The position numbers and the translations under genes were made by a program. From Cristatella mucedo (Eukaryota > Bryozoa > Phylactolaemata > Cristatellidae), in NCBI GenBank assembly GCA_009760855.2, contig WPIO01000157.1:577001-641000 (forward strand): 64,000 nucleotides of DNA, read 5' to 3'. Below the pieces are notes generated by a model. The model was not told the origin of the DNA. It was given only the letters and a program-made list of their open reading frames with translations, and searched no databases. This document shows positions 25,201 to 34,124 of the stretch, piece after piece. The first letter of the stretch is position 1; every line of letters begins with the position of its first letter.

Positions 25201-27987
25201 TTGTTTTGGTTCTATTAGGGTGAAATATAAACGCACTATAATTATTATCACTGTTATTTTTATACGGTAGAAATAAGACGAAAGAATTGTGCCAGACAGC
25301 TCGAAACTGCAAAAAAGACACCAACAACAGACTGCCTATGCCCACGTGAGATTACTAGTAGCCTGCCTCAAGATCAGCAGCGCCACAGTTGGCAAGCACG
25401 AGCAGCAATGTGATTGCTGCTGCTCAACCGTAGACGAACCACCACCCACTGGGTAAGTCATTCCAGCGCCAACAAAGTGCTACACCAGCCCGGCAACTAT
25501 GCCCCACATGAACGTAGCGGGTGCACATTTAGATGCGCCAGTCGCCGGTGTCTGGCTAAATGAAAGCACGACTCGTACCAACTCCCCGTGGTGAAGTAGT
25601 ACTTGAAGGAGCCGGCCATCACAATGTCCACGTCCTCAAACGCTTTGTCGAAAGCATCACTGCTTTCGGCATCATCGGTGGCAGTGGTGCCGGCAGCAGT
25701 AGCCGCAGCACGCAGCTCGCGGTAGGTCAGCTCCCGGTGGCCACCGCCGCCGCAGACCGGCGGGTGGTTGCAGAAGATTCGCACTGTTTTTCCTTGAAGG
25801 CTTGGTCCACACGTGAAACGTAGATGCCACCCTGGAAAATCGGCAAGAAGGAGAATGAATGGTGCGTGCATCAAAGTCGCATCGACCAGCCATGCAGCAG
25901 CAGTAAAAGCAGTGCAGGTAAAGCTCACAGCACTGGCTGGCACAGCTGACTAGCTTGCCGACATGCAGCACCACACCAGACCGTGCATGAACCGGAGGAA
26001 AAAGTGAGCACCCCCATACAAACACAGACATGTGCGTGTCTCCCCCTCCCGCAAACACTTAGCACACAAAAGTGTGCTCACGTGTACTTGCGTGCATAAG
26101 CACACTCACAGACATGCACATAAACCAACAAAAACATGTCCAGTAGTCCCAAGGACACTGGGCAGTCATTGTGGTTCGAAATAAGTTTGCAGACGGTCAG
26201 GCTCAAGGTGCTAACAGCATAAAGACTTGGAGGGGTCAAGATCTTGATCTTGGCCCAGTGGTAATATAATTGCCTTTAACGTCCACAGTCGTGGGTTTGG
26301 GCCCTGCGGCATATGTAAAGCGCCCGAATATAGAATAAGTTCACCTAGGGCGCAATATATAAACGACTTATTATATTATTATATTCCCGAGAAGGAACTA
26401 GTCGTAACAAGGCTGAATGAGCCTACCGACGGCTTGCCAACCCGGCAGGCCCTTCTGTCGCTGCAAAAGGGGGGGGGCCAGGGTCACTGCCCCCCTATGC
26501 CTGCCGCCAATGCGCAGAGAGAGAAGCAAGTTGCCTAAGGCAGAGTGAAAAGAAAGGCTATTGCCTGATCACAGCTCGGTGAGCCAGCCAATCCGAAATT
26601 TCGCTTCAGGCTATGAGAGAGAGCGGCCACGTGGCAGCCTCAGCTGATCAAAATGCCAGAGCAGCCAGAGCACAGGCAGTTGGCAGACAAGCAGGCTAAG
26701 AGGAAGCACAGCCGAACATGTGCTGGCAGCAATCGGCACGTGATGGGAGAAGCAAGTCAGCAGCTACTTGGTAATGACTGCAGCAGACACAAACGCTCTC
26801 GAAGTGCTGCCAAGAGGAGCGGTTTTTGGTAACCTACAGCCCCCCTGGTAGAAAGACGGAACAAGGGCAAAACTGTAAATGCATTTTTGTTTCAGGAACT
26901 GGATCTTGCAAGAGATCTGCGTGAACAGAAATGGTAATGCACTGCTGGTATTGCAGGCTACATTAGCAGCCGTGCCTGCCACGGCCTATACAGAGCAGGC
27001 TTGAGGCAGCAACGATCAAAAAATGTAGAGAATTTTCTCAGGATAAGCCACTAGTGAGGGTCAAGATTGAAGCAGAGCCGATAATATCCACGACAGCACT
27101 GTCAAGATAAGAAGAAAAGAAAAAGCTTATAGAATGCATTTGATGACCAAGGTCATGGGGTTGAGCCCTGCGACATATGTGAACGCCTGGATAGAAATTA
27201 AGTTCTCTTAGGGTGCTATATAAAGAGTTATATTTATTTATATTTAAGGTATGGATCAGCAGTTCCCCTAGGAAGACGGCACAAACTCAAAATTAAAACA
27301 TGACAAAGGCATGGAACACGCAGGGTGTAAGAACAACTATGACCATGAAACTAACAGAAATGATACTCTGATGATAGATCTTAGCATGTGAGAGTGAGCA
27401 CGATAATACAGATGAAGGAGAAAGACATTGAAAACTTGCTGCAGCAGATCAAAAGCACGTGAAGATTCAGGGAATGCTGCCAAAGAAGGTCGAAATAAAC
27501 GGATATGAAATCAATGAGAGGCAAGGAAAACGTTGAGTAATGTGAACGCATTTGATGAAAGTAATGGCACAGTGTGAACTAAAGACATGCGCTATACTGA
27601 CACGATGAGGCAGCATGACGGCAAACAAGATGATGCTATAAAGCACAAAGCCAGAGGTTGGCTCTGAATGCACCGCCCAATCTTCCTAGAGATGCGTTCT
27701 ATTCGTGCGATCAGTAATGTCTGCCTCGAAAAGTTCTGAAGTTTTATATATTCTTCCGAAGTTAAAACTTTTAGGCATCTACTTCAATGTCTCTAGATTC
27801 TTAAGGGGACACACGTTCCAAACTTCAAAATGGGGAGTCACCGTGGCCTAATACACATCTGATGAATCCAATAACCTTTTTTCAAGCGGTATATTGTAGT
27901 ATCCAAGTTCTCGCCATCATTGAGAACGAGAAGACGGAACTGCGGTTCATCGCCACTGCTGTCACTTGGTCTTCGGTGACTCGTCAT
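150..27987 (-). CDS. AGL: glycogen debranching enzyme, 5' part of gene (14 exons, runs off left edge)
   Basis: Bifunctional cytosolic enzyme of glycogen breakdown (4-alpha-glucanotransferase plus amylo-1,6-glucosidase). Coding exons, 5' to 3' on the minus strand: 27876-27987, 25579-25831, 22946-23477, 21865-21961, 21176-21320, 16886-17101, 11244-11389, 9132-9319, 8059-8182, 6243-6406, 6053-6154, 5576-5728, 2426-2585, 150-396. Reading phase is preserved at every junction, giving 879 codons with no internal stop. Landmarks in order: [78 protein letters not shown]. The presumed nucleophile (D of RLDN), acid/base (E of SAELF, 29 residues later) and transition-state Asp (DITHDNE) of the GH13 transferase site are all present. 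The glucosidase domain, about 40 percent of the family's usual ~1,530 residues, lies left of the window. Identification is by recalled family similarity. Confidence 0.95.
653..743. repeat. 91-bp direct repeat, copy 1
   Basis: Identical by eye to 1011-1101, 358 bp away, in AGL intron 13. The 267-bp spacer is not duplicated. Confidence 0.9.
1011..1101. repeat. 91-bp direct repeat, copy 2
   Basis: Second copy of the 653-743 sequence. It is followed directly by a degenerate 21-22-bp minisatellite. Confidence 0.9.
1104..1210. repeat. degenerate 21-22-bp minisatellite, about 5 units
   Basis: Units begin TGGTTGGCAAAG, TGGGTAGTAAAC, TGGGCGACAAAC, TGGATAGCAAAC and TGGGGTGACAAC. The AAACAGC core is the most stable part. 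Nothing recognisable remains in 1211-2425. Confidence 0.65.
2426..2585 (-). CDS. AGL: AGL exon 13
   Basis: Encodes [32 protein letters not shown] and [10 protein letters not shown], matching the family's [22 protein letters not shown]. The acceptor is cacctgcag and the donor GTGAGT. Confidence 0.92.
3655..3930 (+). pseudogene. Tc1-like transposase fragment (decayed)
   Basis: Plus-strand reading gives [15 protein letters not shown], resembling the Tc1 FxxQDNDPKHTSK block. Then comes [10 protein letters not shown] in one frame and [14 protein letters not shown] in the next, the Tc1 DLNPIExLWD signature split by a frameshift. Only the C-terminal third is visible. It lies in AGL intron 12. Confidence 0.65.
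3994..4585 (+). mobile_element. LINE fragment, 3' end of ORF2 (CR1/L2-type)
   Basis: First segment contains [20 protein letters not shown] and [15 protein letters not shown] frameshift near 4,205-4,240 leads into [12 protein letters not shown] and [15 protein letters not shown]. These are the C-terminal motifs after the reverse transcriptase in CR1/L2-like elements. The (ATT)n tail is absent. Sequence 4,600-5,570 holds nothing I recognise. Confidence 0.85.
5576..5728 (-). CDS. AGL: AGL exon 12
   Basis: 51 codons including [20 protein letters not shown] and [10 protein letters not shown]. The acceptor is cgtgtgcag and the donor GTACAT. A long (UG)n tract lies about 54 nt upstream on the transcript. 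Confidence 0.92.
5783..5893. repeat. (CA)n microsatellite
   Basis: About 110 bp of nearly pure CA with two GA interruptions near its right end. It fills a third of the 324-nt AGL intron 11 and reads as (UG)n on the transcript, about 54 nt before the exon 12 acceptor. Confidence 0.98.
6053..6154 (-). CDS. AGL: AGL exon 11
   Basis: Exactly 34 codons, including [20 protein letters not shown], nearly invariant in the family. The acceptor is gtttgcag and the donor GTGCGT. Confidence 0.95.
6243..6406 (-). CDS. AGL: AGL exon 10
   Basis: Encodes [29 protein letters not shown] and [21 protein letters not shown] carries the third catalytic Asp. The acceptor is gacttgcag and the donor GTGCCC, which is weak but phase-consistent with exon 11. 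Confidence 0.93.
6780..6905 (-). repeat. SINE-1 copy (tRNA-derived)
   Basis: Contains the reverse complement of a tRNA B box (GGTTCAAATCC) and the SINE-1 body ending in a GAGGCTG-like segment. It lies in AGL intron 9; the rest of that intron (6,906-8,058) shows nothing recognisable. Confidence 0.75.
8059..8182 (-). CDS. AGL: AGL exon 9 (acid/base exon)
   Basis: Encodes [20 protein letters not shown] and [14 protein letters not shown]. The Glu of SAELF is the presumed general acid/base. The acceptor is gatttcag and the donor GTGAGG. Confidence 0.94.
8825..8900. repeat. CAT/ATC trinucleotide run and poly-G tract
   Basis: Imperfect (CAT)n followed by a run of about 13 G at 8,888-8,900, in AGL intron 8. 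Confidence 0.9.
9132..9319 (-). CDS. AGL: AGL exon 8 (catalytic nucleophile exon)
   Basis: Encodes [31 protein letters not shown] and [16 protein letters not shown]. The Asp of RLDN is the expected glucanotransferase nucleophile. The acceptor is gttctag and the donor GTAGGC. Confidence 0.95.
9320..11243 (-). other. AGL intron 7 (GC-AG), no repeat recognised
   Basis: 1.9 kb with a GC donor and an AG acceptor (gttctag). I see no coding signal, SINE or LINE here. Confidence 0.7.
11244..11389 (-). CDS. AGL: AGL exon 7, with GC donor
   Basis: Encodes [16 protein letters not shown] then [20 protein letters not shown], highly conserved in the family. The acceptor is ccttgtag. The exon ends CCCG followed by GCAAGT, a GC-AG intron donor. 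Joining there restores [12 protein letters not shown] exactly, and I see no alternative GT donor that does. Confidence 0.92.
11549..11692. repeat. (GA)n microsatellite
   Basis: About 140 bp of GA with few interruptions, 160 nt upstream of AGL exon 7 on the transcript, where it reads as a (UC)n pyrimidine tract. Confidence 0.97.
11828..11863. repeat. perfect 36-bp palindrome
   Basis: Two 17-bp arms, GTTACTTCATTCATATG and its exact reverse complement, separated by CA. It lies in AGL intron 6. Confidence 0.9.
13688..14060 (-). mobile_element. LINE fragment, 3' end with hairpin tail
   Basis: Reads on the minus strand as [20 protein letters not shown] and [11 protein letters not shown] (the C-terminus of ORF2), then the 3' UTR, then the hairpin tail ending in ATT repeats. 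Sequence 11,864-13,687 shows nothing recognisable. Confidence 0.8.
14545..14715 (+). repeat. SINE-1 copy (tRNA-derived)
   Basis: Plus-orientation head with an A-box-like region (AAGGTGGC), B box GTTCAAATCC, GCGATC-containing body, and 3' end AGGCTGTTAAATCAGC. Confidence 0.8.
15640..15740 (-). mobile_element. LINE tail in opposite orientation to the adjacent RT fragment
   Basis: Hairpin tail with ATT-type repeats in minus orientation, abutting a plus-oriented reverse-transcriptase segment at about 15,745. Confidence 0.7.
15745..16800 (+). mobile_element. LINE fragment with reverse-transcriptase motif, interrupted by a SINE
   Basis: Contains [18 protein letters not shown] and [11 protein letters not shown] (the RT catalytic FADD box). 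After a SINE at 16,206-16,356 the LINE resumes with [12 protein letters not shown], then degraded post-RT sequence and a [11 protein letters not shown]-like end near 16,740. Several frameshifts make it inactive. Confidence 0.8.
16206..16356 (+). repeat. SINE-2 copy nested in the LINE, with target-site duplication
   Basis: tRNA-like head (GGCCCAGTGGTTAAGG, then GTCGTGGGCTCGAGC) and hairpin tail ending in TTTATTTATT. It is flanked by GCATCGCAAG (16196-16205) and GCATTGCAAG (16357-16366), a 10-bp target-site duplication with one mismatch. Confidence 0.85.
16886..17101 (-). CDS. AGL: AGL exon 6
   Basis: A divergent helical segment ([30 protein letters not shown]) in the insertion between barrel strands that varies among debranching enzymes. 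The acceptor is atgttgtag and the donor a consensus GTAAGT. Identity rests mainly on colinearity and on exact phase with exons 5 and 7. Confidence 0.85.
17550..17627 (+). repeat. solitary LINE/SINE hairpin tail
   Basis: GTGCTTAGAAAGAGGTTTAG, TTCTCTGAGG and (ATT)n, without a LINE body. Sequence 17,628-18,559 shows nothing recognisable. Confidence 0.75.
18560..18625 (+). repeat. solitary LINE tail
   Basis: ATCTGTAAAGTACCTAGAAA plus the hairpin and (ATT)n. It sits tail-to-tail with the minus-oriented LINE at 18,706. Confidence 0.75.
18706..19195 (-). mobile_element. LINE 3' fragment with complete tail
   Basis: On the minus strand: degraded ORF2 C-terminus, a 3' UTR with the block shared by other copies (GTGGGTCCCTGTGATTCG-like), then the hairpin (arms AAAGCGCC and GGCGCTTT) and (ATT)n. 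Confidence 0.85.
19737..19915 (-). repeat. SINE-1 copy
   Basis: Minus orientation: A-box side (GGTAAGGCGGTTGC), B-box side, and an AAAAGAGGCTG-type 3' end. Confidence 0.8.
20070..20160 (-). repeat. solitary LINE tail
   Basis: Hairpin region in minus orientation with a short piece of 3' UTR (GACATGCTTCCTTTGCAG). Confidence 0.65.
20460..20960 (-). mobile_element. LINE 3' fragment
   Basis: Hairpin tail at the left, 3' UTR, then ORF2 C-terminal sequence in broken frames (a LHWLPSKQ-like match near 20,890). It lies in AGL intron 5. Confidence 0.75.
21176..21320 (-). CDS. AGL: AGL exon 5
   Basis: Encodes [20 protein letters not shown] then [20 protein letters not shown], matching the family's TIIQDPEYRRFGCTVD block. 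The acceptor is ctctttgcag and the donor GTGTGG. The donor choice is fixed by the phase needed for exon 6. Confidence 0.9.
21865..21961 (-). CDS. AGL: AGL exon 4
   Basis: Encodes [20 protein letters not shown] and [13 protein letters not shown], matching the family's IRKIIWEDIFPKL region. The acceptor is cctttgcag and the donor GTATGT. Length 97 nt, phase 0 in and phase 1 out. Confidence 0.9.
22003..22125 (-). repeat. SINE-2 copy
   Basis: Minus orientation: GGTTTGGCCCAGGGTTAAGG head, TCGTGGGCTCGAGCCC B-box region, and the hairpin tail. It lies in AGL intron 3, 40 nt upstream of exon 4 in genomic terms. Confidence 0.8.
22224..22290. repeat. (GA)n microsatellite
   Basis: Uninterrupted GA of about 65 bp in AGL intron 3, within a wider purine-rich stretch (22,120-22,350). 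Confidence 0.97.
22946..23477 (-). CDS. AGL: AGL exon 3 (start of glucanotransferase barrel)
   Basis: The largest exon (532 nt, 177 codons), noticeably GC-rich. Motifs are [52 protein letters not shown] and [12 protein letters not shown], the first beta-strand regions of the GH13 transferase. The acceptor is cttttgcag and the donor GTCAGT. A near-perfect 307-bp palindrome begins 67 nt upstream of the acceptor. Confidence 0.93.
23545..23851. repeat. 307-bp near-perfect palindrome
   Basis: Arms 23545-23678 and 23718-23851 (134 bp each) are reverse complements with one mismatch seen. The 39-bp loop itself repeats GCATGC and CAAGCGATGCAT-type words. It lies in AGL intron 2, 67 nt from the exon 3 acceptor. 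It is a very stable hairpin or cruciform, or an assembly fold-back. Confidence 0.9.
24470..24800 (+). mobile_element. LINE fragment, ORF2 C-terminus
   Basis: Contains [20 protein letters not shown] and related C-terminal blocks, seen also in the 16.7-kb copy. No tail visible. Confidence 0.75.
24985..25175 (-). repeat. SINE-1 copy with (ATTT)n tail
   Basis: The best-preserved SINE-1: A box TGGCTCACTAGG region, duplicated CGAGGTCGTG, B box GGGCTCGAATCC, body, AAAAGAGGCTGTTAAATCAG, then (ATTT)n at the left end. In minus orientation. Confidence 0.85.
25178..25255 (+). repeat. hairpin-tail fragment
   Basis: ATATGTAAAGGTACCTAGAAA followed by a degenerate hairpin and ATTATT, directly beside the SINE-1 copy. 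Confidence 0.5.
25579..25831 (-). CDS. AGL: AGL exon 2
   Basis: Continues the N-terminal domain: [19 protein letters not shown] through [11 protein letters not shown]. The acceptor is ttttccag and the donor GTACGA. A lineage-specific Ala/Thr/Asp-rich insert ([15 protein letters not shown]) separates the GPSLQGK and GSFKYYF blocks. Confidence 0.9.
26245..26386 (+). repeat. SINE-2 copy
   Basis: CTTGGCCCAGTGGTAATATA head, GTCGTGGGTTTGGGCCC, GTAAAGCGCCC, AGGGCGC and TTATTATATT. It lies in AGL intron 1. Confidence 0.8.
27143..27246 (+). repeat. SINE-2 copy, 5'-truncated
   Basis: B-box side (GGTCATGGGGTTGAGCCC), hairpin tail and a TTTATTTATATTT end. Confidence 0.75.
27876..27987 (-). CDS. AGL: AGL exon 1 (start codon exon)
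   Basis: Encodes [16 protein letters not shown] followed by the conserved N-terminal debranching-enzyme segment [20 protein letters not shown]. An in-frame ATG exists at 28,050. However, a good acceptor (gctctttgccag) ends at 28,033, so the upstream ATG would be intronic and 27,987 is the better start. This implies a 5' UTR intron. The donor is GTTATT, which is weak, but the join to exon 2 gives [13 protein letters not shown] exactly in register with the family. Confidence 0.88.
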
Positions 27988-28032
27988 CTTCAGCGATCTT
28001 TGACTCGCAGACGTGAGATAGTACACTTCAGC

Positions 28033-29600
28033 CTGGCAAAGAGCAAGCATTAGTCAAGGTGGCACAAATAAGCAGTATGGACACGAATGTTGGGCTCCAG
28101 GTGCAAAAAATCGCCAGTGGAGCCTTGCGAAATCAGGCTGCAAACATAAGCATTGTTCAGCAAAAGAAAGTAACTGGATGTGACATAATGCTGTGGCATG
28201 ATTTTGGTGAGGCCCCAAGATGCAGCGACCGTAAACACGTTACGATCAGCAAAAGCAACGCCTGGCAACCAAAATACGCAGCAAGTGAAAAACCGCCGGT
28301 AACGTAAGAACAGCAGGCAGCATCACCAGTTACAGCCGGTCAGTTAGCACTGCGGCAGGCCAAGATTCAATTAAGGCAATGCACTGCTATTTACATAAGC
28401 CTCAAATCGCTCAGTGTAGCACAACTTCGGTAGTCCCCCCAACTGGGGCTCGACACCCGCCGGGGTCCAGAGCATGCACTTAGAAAAGTCACCTCCCAGG
28501 TAAAAGAGGCGCTAATGTTGCCAAGCCCTTAAGGCTCCGGACTGAACCCAGAGAGTGCTATTAGCACAACGGGTGCTATAATTCAAGCTGCGTTTTCGCT
28601 TTAAAGTTTCCTACTCACCGACAATATCTTTCCTCTCAGTCAGGGAGTTTACACTGCAGATGCTAGAAAAACTGATGGCCGACTTGGTACCGCCCACAAC
28701 CTCTGCTCAGATGCGGGAGGCTGGATCCGAGAAGATTCCCCATTGTAAACTCGGGTTAGCCTTGCGATTTCGATTTCGCTGCTTCGATCATCATTTTGGG
28801 CGAGTATTAGAAGAGAAAGAAAATGAAGGTCAGCCGCTACTTATTGGCTAGCGGTAAAGAGTACAGCGTTTGTAATGTACACCGTTAACGGCGTTTGAGT
28901 GTCTTTACTTCTCGAGAAGCAGCTTGAACGGCCCCGAGATCTAGTGTTGTACCCACCGCCAGATGGCCCTTGCCTTCATGGTAAGAATTGTGGAGCACCG
29001 GTCTCTAAGCACGATTAGCTTTTCAGTCGCTCTTAACGTAGAGGTAATGAGCTCGCTATTTACGACACGGGTCGCCCGCTGCAAGAGGTGGGAATAGCCA
29101 CCAAGGCTTTTCTGGCGCTACATTAATGTGGCTGTTAAATCAGTTTAGCTTTTTTTCTTATTACGTTTCACAGCCGTGACCTGCGGGATGGACTTCGCTG
29201 AGCGGACATGCTGCGCCCTGCTCGTAGCCAGTCTCGCTCAGTGTCGCTGGCCTCTCTCTCCTGCTGATGGCCTTCACGGTTTCAATTGGTCATCGGGCCT
29301 TCGGTTCGTAGGCACAAAATATCTGGCACTCGCTTCTGCAATGACTTTGCATAATTTAACTCCCAGTTAAAAACGCATCTGTCTCGTCCAGCTTTCCCTG
29401 GGCCGCATTGAACTTGCCTTTTTTATTCCTTTTGTTTTGCGTGCATACCCAAGCACGATCCATAGCATGCTACTAATCAGGGATCCTACTAGCCTTCGGC
29501 CTCGACTGTCTTCCTATGTGGTGTTGCATGCCGGTCTAAGCACGATACTCGTATGCTTTTGCATACTTTTCTAAGCGCGATGCATCGCATGTCATTAAAG
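28033..29600. other. AGL upstream flank, no gene recognised
   Basis: Contains the presumed AGL 5' UTR acceptor at its left edge. No coding exon or clear repeat is visible. Confidence 0.5.
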
Positions 29601-29627
29601 CTTGGTTATTGCTTCTCTTGCAACGAG

Positions 29628-29690
29628 TCGTAAAGCACCCTCTAGAGATTAGGACCTCTTGGGGTGCTACACAAACGGCTTATTATTATC
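29628..29690 (+). repeat. solitary hairpin tail
   Basis: GTAAAGCACCCTCTAGAGAT, GACCTCTTGGGGTGC and TTATTATT. Sequence up to about 30,060 may be a very degraded LINE copy; from 30,060 to 32,980 I recognise nothing apart from a poly-G run near 32,078-32,090. Confidence 0.6.
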
Positions 29691-32600
29691 CCTTCCTCCA
29701 TGCAAGAAATGAAAGTATATCAAATTGTCAGTGATTTTAACAGACGCTATCTCCTCTATCGGACAGACGCTATCTCGGCGAGCAGCTCGCATAGCACATA
29801 CAAACACGTCTCACAGGGGATGATTGCTAGTAGGAAGAACAGGTGGATCTATAGTTTCGCTTTAAACGTAGTTCAGCAGGTATGTCGTGTAGTCAATTGG
29901 TATACAGTTTCAGTTTTGAGTTGCGGATTTGAAGTGCATAGGCGTTGAGAAGCATAGGTGTCTGAAGGATTTTAGGTCGTTAGAGGCACAGCTAGTTTAC
30001 CGAAGAAATAGAGGCAGGTGGCTTGAGGAGCAGGTAGTTCAGAGAGTTCAAGGCCGGAGCCACAGAATATAAATATATAAGCTATATAAGCGAGTTAAAG
30101 ACAAGTATAGGTGCAATTTTTCGCAATATATGTGACAAGTCTTAATGTGCAGGCTGGAAGACCTGCAGGGAGAGAACTTCGTACTCCTAGACGGGTTTTA
30201 AAGTACATGAAGTTACATGACAGTGAAACGCTTACTTAAGTAAGCCCGAATCTGTAATTTTACATATCTAAAATTAGATAGCCATTTCTGTAGAATTGAT
30301 GTGATCACAGTGAAAGGTCGTGATAGGTGCAACATATCACAAGTGTAGGCAGGTGTCTATTCAGGCCCTTAGTCGTAGACTTTTTAGAGCAGGCCTAGAC
30401 ATTACCTTATGTGATCGTAACCGGATGTTGCCGGAAGTGTGAAATGTGAACCGTGTTGTCAGTTAATTGTGCGAATTTTAGCTAGTCTAGAACAAAGTGT
30501 TGCCGTCTAAGTACGCCTAATTGACTTTAAAAAGCTTGAGTGGCTGCCTTACTGTAGCTGTGCTACAAAATTGAAAATAAAGTATTTTGTACCAAGCAGT
30601 GCTGCCGCTTAGTTCAGTATAGCTTACACAAATAGTTGGTCGTCAGCAGGAGCTCAGGGGTGTGAGCACTTTGAGTGGTTTCTGCAGCGAAGGACTTGAC
30701 CAGTTATTTGTCTAGGAGTCGAATTTGACCTGTTCGGAAGTTATTTAAAAATATTGTCAAGGTCATCGTCAATGTCATAACCACGATGAGGCGAGTGGAA
30801 CGCTGTGGAAGTATTTCGGATGGTTCGCGGTTATAGCAAAACAACCTGGTCCAGTGAGCTTCCGAGGTCGAATACAGAGTCTGGTTGAATAAACGCGAAT
30901 ATTTCTTTTTAAGAGCATAAGCACACAGAGGCGCACACCGCTCCCTCAATTGTTTCGCGTATGACCTTCAAAGGAACAGCTTTCCCAGGAGTACTACAAA
31001 GTAATAAGCACTTACAGGAGTACTAACCTTAATTGAAGTAACTGTAATGATTTTCTTCAGCCTTCAGTTAAAATGAAAGCGTAAGTCGTCAGGCTGAGAC
31101 TTTGCTCTTGTGAGTCATGAAATAGAGCGAGCATTGTTAAAGGAGCCGGAGCCAGAGTTTTTGATAGATTTCGCCCTCGCACCGTCGGAGAGATGCGTGA
31201 GTGGCTTCAACGACTTCGCCGCGTCATCTGTCTTCCACTTCATACGCCACTGGATGATTTCTCTGGGGATCGCCGCGCAGCTGTTGAAGTCTTCCTGATG
31301 TAATCTTGAGAGTCGAGCACAACCTGGACCATTTGTAGACCTTAAAAAGCTGCATAGCACGAGCGACTGTGCAAATAAATCAAGATACTGCAATTCTATG
31401 GTATAGGGCACCAACAATTTGGGCATTTAGGTCTGAAGAAAAGCTCAAGGATATGGCTAGCGCTGCTGTCCTAATAAAAAAGAATGAGTAAAAATGTTCG
31501 TTGAAAACCGACTGAGACCATGATGGCTGTTCCAGACGCTATTCTGACTACTGAGTACTGCCCGTTGAAACGCCTTGGACACCCTTGGACTGGCATGACT
31601 GATACCGCGAACGGGCTGAATTGGCTAGATCCGACGCCCCAAGTCGCTCACGAGCAGGACTTTGCAATAGACGGTGTCGAAAGTAAAGATCGGCCGATTC
31701 AACAGACCTACTGATATAGCTGCTGAATATATGCCTTAGCATCGCCCAGCGTACAGCGGGCAACATGTGTTTTCCTCTTGCACGACTCTAATGCCGTATC
31801 TGGGTAGTGAGGTTCAAGCTCCCAGTCGGTCTCTTGAGTACTAATCGTAGCAAGTCGCTTGATTATGTTGACGTTTGGCCACGTATTCCAGTTGCGCTAG
31901 CCCGTGAGGGCAGGGGACCAAACGGGCATTTTTTTTTTTATTGAGCTGCAAGCATTCTATGTAAAGCTTCAAGTTGCCTTTTCCAGGAAGGACACGCGCA
32001 TGGTTTGAAGACGGGGCTAAAAAAAAGGCCGCCAGAGCATCCTGCCTCCAGCTTGCACGCTTGCTGTGTCGGTTTCGGGGGGGGGGGGGTTATACGGTAA
32101 GATCTTGAGAGTTGCTGAATAGGTCATTGTTTTTGTACAGGCCTGAAAAGGCTAGTGTGGCGGGGTGTGCAGCTTTAGGCTCTCTAAAACGGGCCAACAG
32201 CAACTTTTAGATTAGACGATAAGCTCTTCTGCCAAAGTTTCGTGGAGAAAGTCTTGGCGTTGTGGCTCACCCTTCAAGGTCGAGGTTTCGCCCTCATGCC
32301 CAAACTGGCAACACTCTTACTGGCTCAAATGCTATTCGTGGCTTTTCCGGCGACATTCGCGTTGTTATTGTTGCGTTTTCGAGTTGCAAATTCGCATTTG
32401 TAAATATTACGAATAGCTGTCGGAATGACTAAACGGGTGATCAATGGGTGATCCTCTGAGCATTGTCCCCATTCGACCGTCCTTTCTGGTAAAGTTAATT
32501 CCATTATGAGATCACACCTTGAGCAGTTTACATCCGGTGCAGAATAGAGCTTCTGTAAATGTGAGAAACAAACCTGTTCTATAGACAAGAGCGGCTTGGC

Positions 32601-32981
32601 GTGTCAGAAAGAAGGTGCAGATGCATTGAGATAGGTAAGAGTTACGCACAGGTGAGCAGCCCGCAACCCTGGCCAGCGTCCGACTAAAGCGCTAGAGCTG
32701 CGGCTGCAGCTCCCGCGGCGAGCGAAGAACCTCTGCGTTTCCGGATTCGTTTTGCGGAGTGACTGCCACTTTTGCGCCACTTTCACCGTATGGGTAGTGG
32801 CACGATGCATACACCGTGTAGAGACCTGACGATTGAAAGCTCGAGACGGTATCGAGACAGCTCTCGAAATCCTGAATGCGACGCGTGGAGCGACAATTAG
32901 CGAAATTAAAGAATTAGCCAAAGCGCGCAAAGTGGACTTTACATTATGGCCGATGTGGCTAGGTGACTTTCGACAGAAAAA

Positions 32982-33120
32982 AATATAATTCATTTGTATA
33001 GTACCCAAAGGGAACTTAATCTGTATTCAGGCGATTCGCATATGTCACGGGGCTCGAGCCCGCGACTTCGGTCAGATCTTGGTCGGGGCGAGAACTTTAA
33101 CCACTGGGACAATCCAGCTC
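32982..33120 (-). repeat. SINE-2 copy
   Basis: Minus orientation: CCCAGTGGTTAAAGTTCTCG head, GTCGCGGGCTCGAGCCCCG, and the hairpin tail. Confidence 0.75.
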
Positions 33121-33540
33121 GGCTACAACAGACCCGTCAATGAGCTGAGAGCGGCTCTAGCTCAACACTACGACTCACCGATCGGAAGATCGCCGCTGCT
33201 CTAAGAGAGCAACTGTGGTCAGCTTCAAGCCTTATATACCAGTTAGATCGTAAATCATGCATAAATATCCTTGCACACACGATTAGATATCGCGTTGCTC
33301 ATAAGCCTCGGCTAATCTTTGCTATTTCACAACCGTTTCTCTGTAAAAAAAAAATAGTCAGAAGCCGAGCTCATAGTTCAGCGAAACGTTGCCTAACGAA
33401 CGTACTGTAGTGGCTTCTGAGCTAATGCCCATTTCCACTTAACTCAGGGCGTGTAACTGGAGTTAGCCCATGACGCGTGACTAATAGTGGTTGAGCTAGC
33501 GTGTCGTAGTACGGCTAAAGAGTCGTACACGTATACGCCG

Positions 33541-33690
33541 CCCTGGTTTGGCTCAGGGTAAGATGTTGACCTCGAACGACTAAGGTCGTGGGTTCGAGCC
33601 CTGCAGAATATTTTAAGCGCCTGGATACAGATTATTTTTAATGGGGCGCTATACGGTTGAATTGCATCGTATATTTATATTACATGCTGC
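33541..33690 (+). repeat. SINE-2 copy
   Basis: TGGTTTGGCTCAGGGTAAGA head, GGTCGTGGGTTCGAGCCC, AAGCGCCTGGATA, GGGGCGCTATA and an AT-rich end. Confidence 0.8.
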
Positions 33691-34124
33691 ACCGATAGTT
33701 GCAAGCATGCCGATGGTAGTACTGCACGGTAAAAAACAAGAGCGCCCATATCTTAATACTAGGGCTCACTGCCTGTGGACTCGCTTCACTGAGTCACAAT
33801 AGAAATACAATACTGTACATAAATGTGCACGTCTATACACGTCACTCCCGGAAGTACTGGTCACCATCTTGCCGCAAGACGGACGGACTTCATCGCCACC
33901 ATCTTGCCGGGTGACGGATGGACTTTCTCGCTTTAATGAGTAGGAATAGCAAGTTTATGCCGTTAACGGAGAGCAGTCTATTCGACAGAACAGAGAGGAA
34001 AGTTTGCGTATCAACAGCTATGATTATGAAAGAAACGTAAGAAAACCGTTAATTTTAGTTGGTGTAACGTACGGCTTTGAAACTTCGTTATGTAATAATA
34101 ACAATACAGTTTATACAATGTCCT

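Noticed and set aside
31110-31426. Open frames on both strands near 31.1-31.4 kb
   Set aside because: No recognised domain and no second exon that would extend either frame.
32604-33008. 134-codon minus-strand open frame
   Set aside because: Basic, unrecognised, and overlaps a SINE-2 copy at its 5' end.
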